Assembly: GCA_944472135.2 (NCBI GenBank)
Contig: OX235264.1
Span: 94,374,319 to 94,438,318 of the forward strand
Length of the DNA stretch: 64,000 bases
Source: Trichobilharzia regenti
Taxonomy: Eukaryota > Platyhelminthes > Trematoda > Strigeidida > Schistosomatidae
Direction of reading: 5' to 3'
Part shown: one piece after another, positions 25,003-37,364 of the stretch
Position numbering within the stretch: the first letter of the stretch is position 1
Layout of the letters: each line of letters starts with the position of its first letter
Position numbers and translations under genes: made by a program
Notes under the pieces: generated by a model
What the model saw: the letters and a program-made list of their open reading frames with translations, nothing else
Databases searched by the model: none
What the model was told of the DNA's origin: nothing

Positions 25003-26117
25003 TACTTTCTAATTTTCATTACATGGAATCGAAGTACTTTACTTGTTATCCAAACATATCTTATAGTTCCTCATTTCCATTTATCTATGTGTCATGATAT
25101 TTTGGAGTAGCCTCAAGGAAATAATAAAGCGTAATCTGACCAAAACTTTTATCATAACTGGCGCATTCCTTGTTATCACAAAGTTTAACACATACTTGTG
25201 TCTAGCATTTTTCAACTTTGATTGATACATATTTGCATCTTCATACATGAAAGAGACTGTGAAACAGTTTCGACGAATTCATTCGAATTAGTCACGTTAT
25301 TTTTTCTGCAGTCACCTGACGGGTTATGTACACGTCTCCCCAAACATATCTAATAGTTCCTCATTTCCATTTATCAATGTGTCATGATATTTTGGCGAAG
25401 CCTCAAGGAAATAATACAAATAATAAAAAAGATTTTGGTGTCCTCGCCTGAGATACAATTTTTCTATGACAACAAACTCCGAGCATCCATCTAATCTTGT
25501 TTCCCCATGTCGTCTCTCACTTCCCTTTTCCGAGTTAGCAGGATGGATGTCATCCATATGAACTGCTGAATGCATTCAGGACAATTCATTGATGAGAACA
25601 AGTCCATGTCATTCTGTTCCCTTGATTTATCATAAACCATGAGATTGTCGGTATTAAGATTTTGGGTTTTGGGTGGAATATTGTGTTGTCAGAAGTCTAA
25701 CTTAGCTGCCTCTACGATTCACCGCTACTGTCGATTCGCCTTAATCATCACATGACATCTGCTATCACCCTTCGACTCAAGAAATGAAAATCCTAATGTA
25801 ATAATAATTTAACTTGAAGATCACGTGGAACCAAAAATGAGTGCCACGTTTACGAAAATAAGTTACCGCTTCATCACAGAATTCTGTTTCAGACATATTA
25901 GGAGAGCAGATATTCCAGCAATATTCCCCTCTCAATCGTGTTTCCTTCATTCCGTTAGCCATTTTTCAGGTGTGGTGGGACCACGTTTCCGCAGACATCT
26001 GTTACACGTAAATGAAAAAATGTGCTGTGAATAAGATTTAGCAGTTCCTGGAAGTCTAGTAAAAATTCAATCACACATGCATAAACAAAATAAACAATTT
26101 TAAGATGTGTTTGGATA

Positions 26118-29100
26118 ACAAGTGAAGTGCTTGTTATCTGTGTAATGATAATCATATATCGATTGACTTTTATGCAAACGTCCAGCAGTTCGCTTATTTC
26201 GTCTCTTATTCCGCGATTCCATGTTAATCATTACAGTAAAATCTCAATGGAATCTACGAGCGAGAGGAAAGATGACACGAATTTGACAAATATGTTCACA
26301 TCTACCGTTGTATCAGTGAACTGAGAAGTATTCTTGTGTTCATGCACAGTCCATCTATCAGGCATGCCATCAAGCTTGTCTTTGATTAAACTTTGACGGA
26401 AATAACCTAGTTCTTCATGACTACTAACTGATTTATCGGTTGAAAAGTTTTTGTGTCGGCTGTACATACAGGTATGATCAGTGGTGACAATCGTCAGCGT
26501 GATTGTTGCCTTATTATAAACTCCACTAAACACCAGAACACTACATTGCATTGTACAATCTCATTCGTCATTGTATTCCGGAAATTTTTGTGGAATGTTG
26601 ATGTTTTAGGTATGTCTGCAATATCCTTGGAGATCAGTGTGGATTTTCTCCGTCCTCTAGGGAAATACTCACGCAATATTTCTCTCACCTTATTCCTGAA
26701 TAGGCGGTGTGGGGACTCAATCCACGTGTACTGAAATTGCCTCAAATCAATTCCATCGCGGACTGAATATATTGCGATAGACTATCTCACTGTCATGCAG
26801 TAATATTTACTGATGGCGATTAAAGCACATTTTATTACTTATAATCGTTGCACATAACACTGTCAGACTTTATCAAGCGATTCACAGTCGAATGATATTC
26901 CACCGCAGTGTAGAATTTATATTCTTTAATCAATGTCAAATATAGTCCTTCTTTACTACGCTGACATGGACAGATTTTGAATCACTTTATTGGGAAATTA
27001 TGAAAACCTAAGAAGACAGTGTGACACACTGCGAATGAACCTTTATGACTGATGGATTTTTCTATTCTCCTTTTTGTTTTATTCGAACACATAACCCTAT
27101 AATTATTTTGTACAGTTGATGCAAATATTCTTGATTTAGACACGAAAAGGCGTTGTGAGGACTCAATCCACGTGTACAGAAATTAGCTCAAAGTTATTCC
27201 ACTGAGGTCACTAATAAACTCCTACAGTGTTATGCAGCAATATTCACCAGAGAAGATGCGAATGCATAACATCTAGAAAACAACCTCACAGTATAGAGTC
27301 GATTTTATATAAAAATATATACAAATATTTATAGGATTAACGTCATTTATGTGCGTCGGTGGCACAGTGGTTAGGACTCTCGCCGACCATGCACATGGTC
27401 CGTGGTTCGAGACCACGCCGGCGCACACCTGATATCTATGGTCGGCCTGCGAAATTTGGGCCACCGATATCCATGCTGAAAATTCCATACTTGTACCAAA
27501 AATACAGTGTGGAATCAAGCTGTAAATCTAAAAAAAAATTATGAGTGCGATTCAGTGTGATAATGTTATAGAATGGGGATTTCACGTATATACATGAACA
27601 AATAGCCTGAGAATAATTCTCAATATTCATTCTCAAAAGGGTGTCATGAATTCAGATCTGATTGGAGGTTTAATTCCTGAATTCACAGTATGAACACATC
27701 AGCGACGATGATAAATATCGGTGATTGCATTCAAGTACACACCTCCGGTGAAATATAATCTAAACAATATGACAATGAAGGGTTCAGTATCAAGAAGTGT
27801 GAAAACCTGCAAAAAACATTTCACTGAGATTTGTGATCCATTCCATTTTATTCAAAAAAACACTCCAAGTTTCAGATCCACACATCGAAGCAAGCATCTT
27901 TGTTTCAAACACACAGGTGGTCAGCCACCGAATACGCGGTAATGACTATCATTCCTACAAGCATTAATTCATAGTAATAATTCCGTTAACTAATATTTGA
28001 AATGAACTAGGTAGTGGAATAATGTCATTAAGCATAGTTTACGTGATGTTATCCAAGGGACCAGTGTTAATTGATTTGACGAAAACGCACGTATCACGGT
28101 CGCCCAAAAACATGTCTATTCCTAAAAGCATCGACACCCAATACGAACCATTAATAAAATCAAGAGACATCCGTATAATCAAGGAAACATCATTGTTCAT
28201 AACATATTCAACTCGATGTGAGCGTGTGTCACCACTATCTAACTGACAGATGTTTCAGATGCTGTCGTTGTGTGTGACGACGAAAATTGTTGACAAATTG
28301 TAGTAAGTCTTTCGATCTCACTTACAATTGGTGGGAAGGCAGGTGACTTGATTGGTGTGACTGAAACTGCACAGCTGTGGTGATTGGCTTCACTAGTCTC
28401 CACTCCTCTCAATACACACACACATGCATGTCACATGTGTCTCCCTGCCTCATATGATATGTCATCATGACTGAGTGTGTGTGTGTGTATGCTCAGCAAA
28501 ATACTGTATAAATACGGTGGAGTGACGATGATCGTGTATAGAAGTGTGAACATCAGTCTCGAGTCCATTGGGAATGCAGTCGAAGTGTCTACGAAATAGA
28601 TTTGTCATCGGTGTCGTCATTTTCGTCATCCAATTGATCACAGTGTTTGCTGCTGTCGCACACGATACTCTCGCGATTGATAAACGTGAGTGATTCAAGC
28701 TCAGCTAGCTGACTGAGTGTTTGTGATATGAAATGACTGTGTGTGAAATGCTCTCAATGTCTTTTGTGTCTTCCATTTTCCCACTAGGTGAGAAGGAGCC
28801 GTTTCGATATGGGAGGTAGTCAGTGCGCCTGAGGTTTTCCACACCCGTGTTTGTATTCCTTGCAGTCCGAAGGATTTGAACATTGTTTGTGATTACTTTA
28901 TATTCTGAAATATAATAATAAACATATTCGTCTATTCACCTTGTTTTGCAAATCGATTTCTTTTCGCATGTATTTGGTTGACAAGTAGTGGATGTGAATA
29001 TTCAGTGGTATGATACAGTAGTGGTTATATATCCTCGACCGTCGATGTAGTGTCTCAGTGACAAGTGTGATTTTTCACGCCTTAGATATGTTGTGCTATT

Positions 29101-29130
29101 TGGCAGTGTGTAATTGAAGCGAGATTTGAA
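26118..29130 (+). repeat. Unit B, copy 3 (left half), fused to an inverted unit C
   Basis: Follows unit B from its start to the reverse R module (28960-29130). From there the sequence continues not as B but as unit C in reverse orientation. The stretch 27990-28210 is more diverged from B1 and B2 than its surroundings. The part from 28174 onward is also the left arm of an inverted repeat with 33829-37027. It contains one extra element, a SINE at 27351. Confidence 0.8.
27351..27538 (+). mobile_element. tRNA-derived SINE insertion
   Basis: An exact A box, TGGCACAGTGG (27360-27370), and an exact B box, GGTTCGAGACC (27404-27414), are spaced as in a tRNA. The tRNA-like head runs 27353-27424. Its acceptor arm pairs GCGTCGG with CCGGCGC, and its T arm pairs CGTGG with CCACG around a seven-base loop. 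The D arm does not fold well and the anticodon loop has six bases, so it is not a functional tRNA. A roughly 105-base unrelated body follows and ends in a run of nine A. The paired sites in B1 (about 5657) and B2 (about 11480) are empty, so this copy inserted after the B units separated. I see no clear target-site duplication. Confidence 0.85.
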
Positions 29131-32100
29131 ATCTGTGCCTGTTGTGTGTGTTTGTGTGATACATGACTTTAGGAGTTGCGAGATCGACATGCCTGAACTC
29201 ATTTAAATGTTCTCTCGATAATGACACTTAACTCAGGTAATCATCGATATCATGCGGAGGGTGTGGATGACAGTGTTAGGCGTAAAAATGAAATTTAGCA
29301 TATGCTTAGATGCATACATGGAATTGTCCAATGCAGTTTCAATTTGAGATAATTAGGAGGTAGACGGTTGAAGCTGAATGCCACAATAATTAGCTTAATT
29401 CGAAGAAGAGGTTATAGATGCGTTGGATGGGAGTTAATTTTCTGTTACTTTTATCGTCATTTTGTGCTGTTGGTTGTCTTCCTGCCATCAACTACGCTTC
29501 TAGATTTCTGAATTTGAATAGGCACATAACTCACTTTTGAAATGAAACTGCATGTTGAGCATAATGGTCGAATCATGAATGACATCGTCATATGATTACT
29601 GAGGCTACTTCGGATTTACCAGTGTGATTATGAAATTAGTAGTGGACATCAGTCATTGTAAGCAGTAATCAGAATCCCATTTCACTCGGAATGCAGTGAT
29701 GACCACTTTCCATTAACTCCTTGAATGTTTATGAACACTTTAAGCAGATTTCACTAGTAGTTCTCAGAGATTTTAAGACACTTCTACTGTCACTGCAAAG
29801 AGAAGTTCGACATCAGTTAAGTCGAGTTAGTCTGAATAAGGAAAAGTCCTTGACTGTCGACACCAAAGTAGCATGAACTCAATGATACTTATTGACGGTA
29901 ATCGTCAGTCGTGAGCAATTACCATCAATTCTGTCTTGGTGTCATGTGCCGTGAGACGATGAAGTCCATGACACTACCACATGAACTCGGATAAATTCTC
30001 TGTGCTTTGAAAGTGAACACGGAAATATTATGGAGGTTTCTCAATTTCTCTGATAGTTTGACATGCATATTTCATCATATTATTATGAGAAGAATCATTA
30101 CAAGATTCTTCAGTGGTTCAGGTGACACTACAGACAGTCAGCGAGTTCATTCGCCTAAACAGTATGCAGAGGGAAATACAGACTGATTGGAATTACGTTG
30201 GTGGTCAGACCTTCGAATGAATGACTTGATACATCAGGTCTTTGAGTGGAGCCCAAATGAGTGGCAACTGGTAAAGTATTCATCTCATGGAAACATGTTT
30301 CGGATGATGTGAAGGGGAATTTGAAGTTTGTGGTTATTCGAGAAACGAATTGCGTAAGGAGAAGACAATCATCCATTATGCTTTCCTGTCTCTAGCAAAA
30401 TCATTTAGATCATGATATGTGTGTGTTCTGGTCGATAATTGAGTTGATGATCAAGAAACGGTGCAATTCTATTTCATCCATGTAAATCGCACTGAAATAG
30501 GAGTCGACATTATCAAACTTCTGAGAAAACCGATGCCAGGTGCAGCGAGAGTGAACATATCACTATGAAGATAAAAAATGACTATCAAAGGCGGTATATA
30601 TCGTCATAGCAGAGATCAAACTGTGGAAATCTGCAGTATCATCCCATGGTTCAGAATGCAATATTTTTCTAGTCATGGGGAATAATATTAGGACAAGTGT
30701 AGCGAAAATTTTCCTTTCGATGAAGCCATCAACTAGTCTATACATTCGCGTATTTATGATAAATGCGTGGAAAAGTCCAGGAATGATTTCTTAGCCTACG
30801 ACTGACGTTTCCGGAAGAAACTGTTCAGACGGAATGTGAAGCACACGCTGTCACGTTGGAAAACGTCAGAATGCATATTCCGGTATTCTCACATTTCCGG
30901 GGCTGAGTACATAGGCTGCATCATACGCCAACTTGAAAAACGCGCTCGTAAACACCATTCAGCCTAGCCAATGAAAAAAGAACAAAAACAAGTATATAGT
31001 TCAGTGACAGAACATTTGGTCAATTCAGGACTTTCAGTGCCATTCGAAAAATCTTTCAAAATAATATACAAGTTTCGATCAAACCTTCTATGGTGAGAGC
31101 TGGCTGCTAGCAAAATTGGTGGACAGTCGATGTTTACGTCCCCAATATTGGTCGCGAGAAAAATATGAACAAAGACTGATTCAGCAACTAGCCACGCCAG
31201 ACTTTGCGTACGCGAATACAGTTAACATATAAATGATCTGGCATTCAAGAAACAGCCACCAATAGATGAAATGTTAACTTTCAGTGCGAAACAACCAATG
31301 GAAGTCTGTATATTTCTGCTAACAATAATCCCGAATGATGTATATAAAAATCTATAAATAAGTGTTGATTTCCTCAATACACGATATGATGCCTGGCTCT
31401 TGTCTTCTGTTGTAGCACAATCAAAGGGATTGCAATTAGGACTCCTGTTTTAACACTCACGAATGGGATTGCAATCAAGAAATGTTCACAACTCTATTTA
31501 TGTCAGTGAACTGGGAAGTATCCTTGTGTTCATGCACAGTCCATCTATCATGCATGTGGTCAAGCCTGTCTCTAATTAAACATTCATGGAAATAACCTAG
31601 TTCTTCATGACTACTAACTTACTTATCGGTTGACAGGTTTCTGTGTTGGCTGTGCACACATATGTGAGCAGTGGTGACAATCCTCAGTGTAATTGTTGCC
31701 TTATACTAGATTCCGCTAAACACCCAACGCAACACTGCAGTGTACAACCATATTCATCATTCTAATTTGGAAGCTCATATGAAATATCGAGGTTTTAAGG
31801 ATATCTGCAATTCACTTGAATTTCTGCGTTGATTTTCACCATATTTCTGGAAAAAATTCTAATGGTATTTACTTTCTGAAAGAAAGAACAGACTTGTGTC
31901 ACGGTTGTCGGCCATTCATCATCATCATTCAAATGGAATACCTGACAGAGAATCTGTAAATTTGATGCAAATGTGCTTGTGTCGAACACACAAGCGGCCA
32001 GGCCTCGAAATACGTGGAAATGAACATCATTCTTATCGATTCGAATTCATAATTAATTCCATTCTGATTCACTGACGTATGAAATGACTTGCTTTGCATA

Positions 32101-33831
32101 ATTTCATGTGCTTGTGCATTGATATGTAGTTCGTTCGGCCTACGCGATCATCAAAACTAGCCATGAAGTAGTGTGCTTTAGTCATGTGTGTATTCATTCA
32201 CTGCGGGAACTGGATGAGTAGCACATTACACCTTGTCGTGTTCTGTGACAGCAGACATTGCTACCAGTGCATCCAATATTTATTCATACATAAATTCTGT
32301 CATTCAGAGTACATCTTGAGAACGTTCCTTATCCCTCTTTTTGAGCTCAACTGAGAGTATATCCTGTGAAAATATTTACCTTGAAACCTAGAGCAGAGCC
32401 ATTGATCAATTATGGTAATGCCTGTGGAACAGCTCCAATCACCAACTAATAGTTCGTTGAAATCCGCTTGCAAATAAATTATCCTGCTCCGTTTATTCCG
32501 TACTCAGGATTGCGGAGAATGCACTGCCACTCAGCCAAATGTGTATTCGATGTAAACATAGTAAACATTATCTCATTGTTTCTAACATATATATGAAAAC
32601 TGTGTCGTGTTGCTGACAAGTTCAGACTTCGTTGCTATTCCAATCACATCAGATGTTCAAACAACTTCAGATAGATTCTGACCAACACACTGACTGTACT
32701 TAATTATCATGTATCAAGTGTTTATCAAGCATCACAGCCTATTTCAGATTAACTAAGTTACCGCCAACCCATCTCAACAGATTTGGACAAAGCTGGATGC
32801 CACATTCATTGTAATGTCATTCCGACCACGCTGAAATGCGGTCAATGTCAAATGTTAGAGGAGTGAGAAACATCTGCTTCAGTGAAACATCATCCATAGA
32901 ATGGTGCTCTGAAATTCATTTATGCACATCACTGTGTCTCATGGATCGCACAACGGTATGGGGCCAACAACAACAAGTGAACATGACACAGGCGACGCGA
33001 CTTTACAACAAGTTCTAATTCCAAGCAGTCGAGAGAACTCAATATACGCTGACTGAGATGATGCGACACATGAGATCTCATTGAGGAATCGAGTCGATTT
33101 CGCTCGTAGAACACGGTCATTTTCAGTCGACTTAGTCGCACTGTTACGCAGAAATTAACCGAATCAAATAATTTTTGCAAATGTGCAATTTCCGTCAAGC
33201 TAAATAATCTTCTGATATGCATCCAGACGAGCACACAAAAGCCACAGACTTCAAATCTCGCTTCGATTTCACACTGCCAAATAGCACAACATATCTAAGG
33301 CGTGAAAAATCACACTTGTCACTGAGACACTACATCGACGGTCGAGGATATATAACCACTACTGTATCATACCACTGAATATTCACATCCACTACTTGTC
33401 AACCAAATACATGCGAAAAGAAATCGATTTGCAAAACAAGGTGAATAGACGAATATGTTTATTATTATATTTCAGAATAAAAAGTAATCACAATCAATGT
33501 TCAAATCCTTCGGACTGCAAGGAATACAAACACGGGTGTGGAAAACCTCAGGCGCACTGACTACCTCCCATATCGAAACGGCTCCTTCTCACCTAGTGGG
33601 AAAATGGAAGACACAAAAGACATTGAGAGCATTTCACACACAGTCATTTCATATCACAAACACTCAGTCAGCTAGCTGAGCTTGAATCACTCACGTTTAT
33701 CAATCGCGAGAGTATCGTGTGCGACAGCAGCAAACACTGTGATCAATTGGATGACGAAAATGACGACACCGATGACAAATCTATTTCGTAGACACTTCGA
33801 CTGCATTCCCAATGGACTTGACACTGATGTT
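29131..33831 (-). repeat. Unit C, inverted copy
   Basis: Read on the minus strand, from 33831 down to 29131, the modules follow the order found at about 37500-42200: half a hairpin arm, R module, GTG-started frame (32929-33234), frame at 31795-31989, EELGYF remnant (31490-31650), module shared with B (29500-31370), and the R module again. It is therefore a phase-shifted unit C inverted next to the tandem array. No frame is supported as a gene. Confidence 0.85.
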
Positions 33832-36686
33832 AACACTTATTTATATATTTTTATATACATCATAGGGGATTAATTTTAGCAGAAATATACAGACTTCTCA
33901 TTGGTTGTTTCGCACTGAAAGTTAACATTTCATCTATTGGTGGCTGTTTCTTGAATGCCAGATCACTTATATGTTAACTGTATTCGCGTACGCAAAGTCT
34001 GGCGTGGCTAGTTGCTGAATCAGTCTTTGTTCATATTTTTCTCGCGACCAATATTGGGGACGTAAACATCGACTGTCCACCAATTTTGCTAGCAGCCAGC
34101 TCTCACCATGGAAGGTTGGATCGAAATTTGTATATTATTTTGAAAGATTTTTCGAATGGCACTGAAAGTCCTGAATTGACCAAATGTTCTGTCACTGAAC
34201 TATATACTTGTTTTTGTTCTTTTTTCATTGGCTAGGCTGAATGGTGTTAACGAGCGCGTTTTTCAAGTTGGCGTATGATGCAGCCTATGTACTCAGCCCC
34301 GGAAATGTGAGAATACCGGAATATGCATTCTGACGTTTTCCAACGTGACAGCGTGTGCTTCACATTCCGTCTGAACAGTTTCTTCCAGAAACGTCAGTCG
34401 TAGGCTAAGAAATCATTCTTGGACTTTTCCACGCATTTATCATAAATACGCGAATGTATAGACTAGTTGATGGCTTCATCGAAAGGAAAATTTTCGCTCC
34501 ACTTGTCCTAATATTATTCCCCATGACTAGAAAAATATTGCATTCTGAACCATGGGATGATACTGCAGATTTCCACAGTTTGATCTCTGCTATGACGATA
34601 TATACCGCCTTTGATAGTCATTTTTTATCTTCATAGTGATATGTTCACTCTCGCTGCACCTGGCATCGGTTTTCTCAGAAGTTTGATAATGTCGACTCCT
34701 ATTTCAGTGCGATTTACATGGATGAAATAGAATTGCACCGTTTCTTGATCATCAACTCAATTATCGACCAGAACACACACATATCATGATCTAAATGATT
34801 TGGCTAGAGACAGGAAAGCATAATGGATGATTGTCTTCTCCTTACGCAATTCGTTTCTCGAATAACCACAAACTTCAAATTACCCTTCACATCATCCGAA
34901 ACATGTTTCCATGAGATGAATACTTTACCAGTTGCCACTCATTTGGGCTCCACTCAAAGACCTGATGTATCAAGTCATTCATTCGAAGGTCTGACCACCA
35001 ACGTAATTCCAATCAGTCTGTATTTCCCTCTGCATACTGTTTAGGCGAATGAACTCGCTGACTGTCTATAGTGTCACCTGAACCACTGAAGAATCTTGTA
35101 ATGATTCTTCTCATAATAATATGATGAAATATGCATGTCAAACTATCAGAGAAATTGAGAAACCTCCATAATATTTCCGTGTTCACTTTCAAAGCACAGA
35201 AAATTTATCCGAGTTCATGTGGTAGTGTCATGGACTTCATCGTCTCACGGCACATGACACCAAGACAGAATTGATGGTAATTGCTCACGACTGACGATTA
35301 CCGTCAGTAAGTATCATTGAGTCCATGCTACTTTGGTGTCGACAGTCAAGGACTTTTCCTTATTCAGACTAACTCGACTTAACTGATGTCGAACTTCTCT
35401 TTGCAGTGACAGTAGAAGTGTCTTAAAATCTCTGAGAACTACTAGTGAAATCTGCTTAAAGTGTTCATAAACATTCAAGGAGTTAATGGAAAGTGGTCAT
35501 CACTGCATTCCGAGTGAAATGGGATTCTGATTACTGCTTACAATGACTGATGTCCACTACTAATTTCATAATCACACTGGTAAATCCGAAGTAGCCTCAG
35601 TAATCATATGACGATGTCATTCATGATTCGACCATTATGCTCAACATGCAGTTTCATTTCAAAAGTGAGTTATGTGCCTATTCAAATTCAGAAATCTAGA
35701 AGCGTAGTTGATGGCAGCAAGACAACCAACAGCACAAAATGACGATAAAAGTAACAGAAAATTAACTCCCATCAAAAGCATCTATAACCTATTCTTCGAA
35801 TTAAGCTAATTATTGTGGCATTCAGCTTCAACCGTCTACCTACTAATTATCTCAAATTGAAACTGCATTGGACAATTCCATGTATGCATCTAAGCATATG
35901 CTAAATTTCATTTTTACGCCTAACACTGTCATCCACACCCTCCGCATGATATCGATGATTACCTGAGTTAAGTGTCATTATCGAGAGAACATTTAAATGA
36001 GTTCAGGCATGTCGATCTCGCAACTCCTAAAGTCATGTATCACACAAACACACACACAACAGGCACAGATTTCAAATCTCGCTTCAATTACACACTGCCA
36101 AATAGCACAACATATCTAAGGCGTGAAAAATCACACTTGTCACTGAGACACTACATCGACGGTCGAGGATATATAACCACTACTGTATCATACCACTGAA
36201 TATTCACATCCACTACTTGTCAACCAAATACATGCGAAAAGAAATCGATTTGCAAAACAAGGTGAATAGACGAATATGTTTATTATTATATTTCAGAATA
36301 TAAAGTAATCACAATCAATGTTCAAATCCTTCGGACTGCAAGGAATACAAACACGGGTGTGGAAAACCTCAGGCGCACTGACTACCTCCCATATCGAAAC
36401 GGCTCCTTCTCACCTAGTGGGAAAATGGAAGACACAAAAGACATTGAGAGCATTTCACACACAGTCATTTCATATCACAAACACTCAGTCAGCTAGCTGA
36501 GCTTGAATCACTCACGTTTATCAATCGCGAGAGTATCGTGTGCGACAGCAGCAAACACTGTGATCAATTGGATGACGAAAATGACGACACCGATGACAAA
36601 TCTATTTCGTAGACACTTCGACTGCATTCCCAATGGACTCGAGACTGATGTTCACACTTCTATACACGATCATCGTCACTCCACCG

Positions 36687-36694
36687 TATTTATA
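36687..36694 (-). promoter_or_regulatory. TATA-like box in the left hairpin arm
   Basis: TATAAATA on the minus strand, pointing away from the hairpin apex. The mirror copy is at 37357-37364. The same pair occurs in unit C copy 2, and single copies occur in units B. No transcript evidence is available; the match could be chance in AT-rich DNA. Confidence 0.22.
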
Positions 36695-37356
36695 CAGTAT
36701 TTTGCTGAGCATACACACACACACTCAGTCATGATGACATATCATATGAGACAGGGAGACACATGTGACATGCATGTGTGTGTGTATTGAGAGGAGTGGA
36801 GACTAGTGAAGCCAATCACCACAGCTGTGCAGTTTCAATCACACCAATCGAGTCACCTGTCTTCCCACCAATTGTAAGTGAGATCGAAAGACTTACTACA
36901 ATTGGTCAACAATTTTCGTAGTCACTCACAACGACAGCATCTGAAACATCTGTCAGTTAGATCGTGGTGACACACGCTCACATCGAGTTGAATATGTTAT
37001 GAACAATGATGTTTCCTTGATTATAATGATCTCTGATGCGTGCATTTGTGCTTCAGACTGTGAGTCTATGTGAGCGTGTGTCACCACTATCTAACTGACA
37101 GATATATCAGTTCCTGTCATTGTGAGTGTCGACAAATATTGTTGACAAATTGTAGTAAGTCTTTCGATCTCACTTACAATTGGTGGGAAGACAGGTGACT
37201 TGATTGGTGTGACTGAAACTGCACAGCTGTGGTGATTGGCTTCACTAGTCTCCACTCCTCTCAATACACACACACATGCATGTCACATGTGTCTCCCTGT
37301 CTCATATGATATGTCATCATGACTGAGTGTGTGTGTGTGTGCTCAGCAAAATACTG

Positions 37357-37364
37357 TATAAATA
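37357..37364 (+). promoter_or_regulatory. TATA-like box in the right hairpin arm
   Basis: Mirror image of 36687-36694. It reads outward on the plus strand, so the two would fire divergently from the apex if functional. Confidence 0.22.

Larger units (their letters stand above)
21909..26117 (+). repeat. Block A, copy 2
   Basis: Direct copy of 1-4428, starting with the same ATTGTTGAAACGGAAGCG that opens the window. It differs by the 128-base stretch near 22048-22175, the 381-base deletion at 23701, a few small indels near 24500-24720 and 25300-25440, and scattered substitutions. It continues without a break into a third copy of unit B at 26118, as copy 1 does at 4429. A plus B was therefore probably duplicated as one block. 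Confidence 0.87.
28174..37027. repeat. Inverted repeat pair: arms 28174-31370 and 33829-37027
   Basis: The two arms are reverse complements with paired coordinates summing to about 65199-65201, for example 30155-30376 with 34823-35044 and 28465-28698 with 36503-36736. The arms are about 3.2 kb and nearly identical. The spacer 31371-33828 is not symmetrical. At the right edge of the spacer, a sequence from the centre of a unit C hairpin arm (ACTGATGTT) runs directly into AACACTTATTTAT, the start of the next unit. The shared ACACTT looks like a microhomology join. Confidence 0.85.

Noticed and set aside
27353..27424. Functional tRNA gene.
   Set aside because: The acceptor and T arms are good, but the D arm fails and the anticodon loop has six bases. 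It is followed by a non-tRNA body and an A tail, so it is the head of a SINE.
28475..28490. TG/CA tracts in every hairpin arm as satellite arrays or regulatory Z-DNA.
   Set aside because: They are only about 8-10 dinucleotide units, vary by a few bases between copies, and are no more than ordinary microsatellites.
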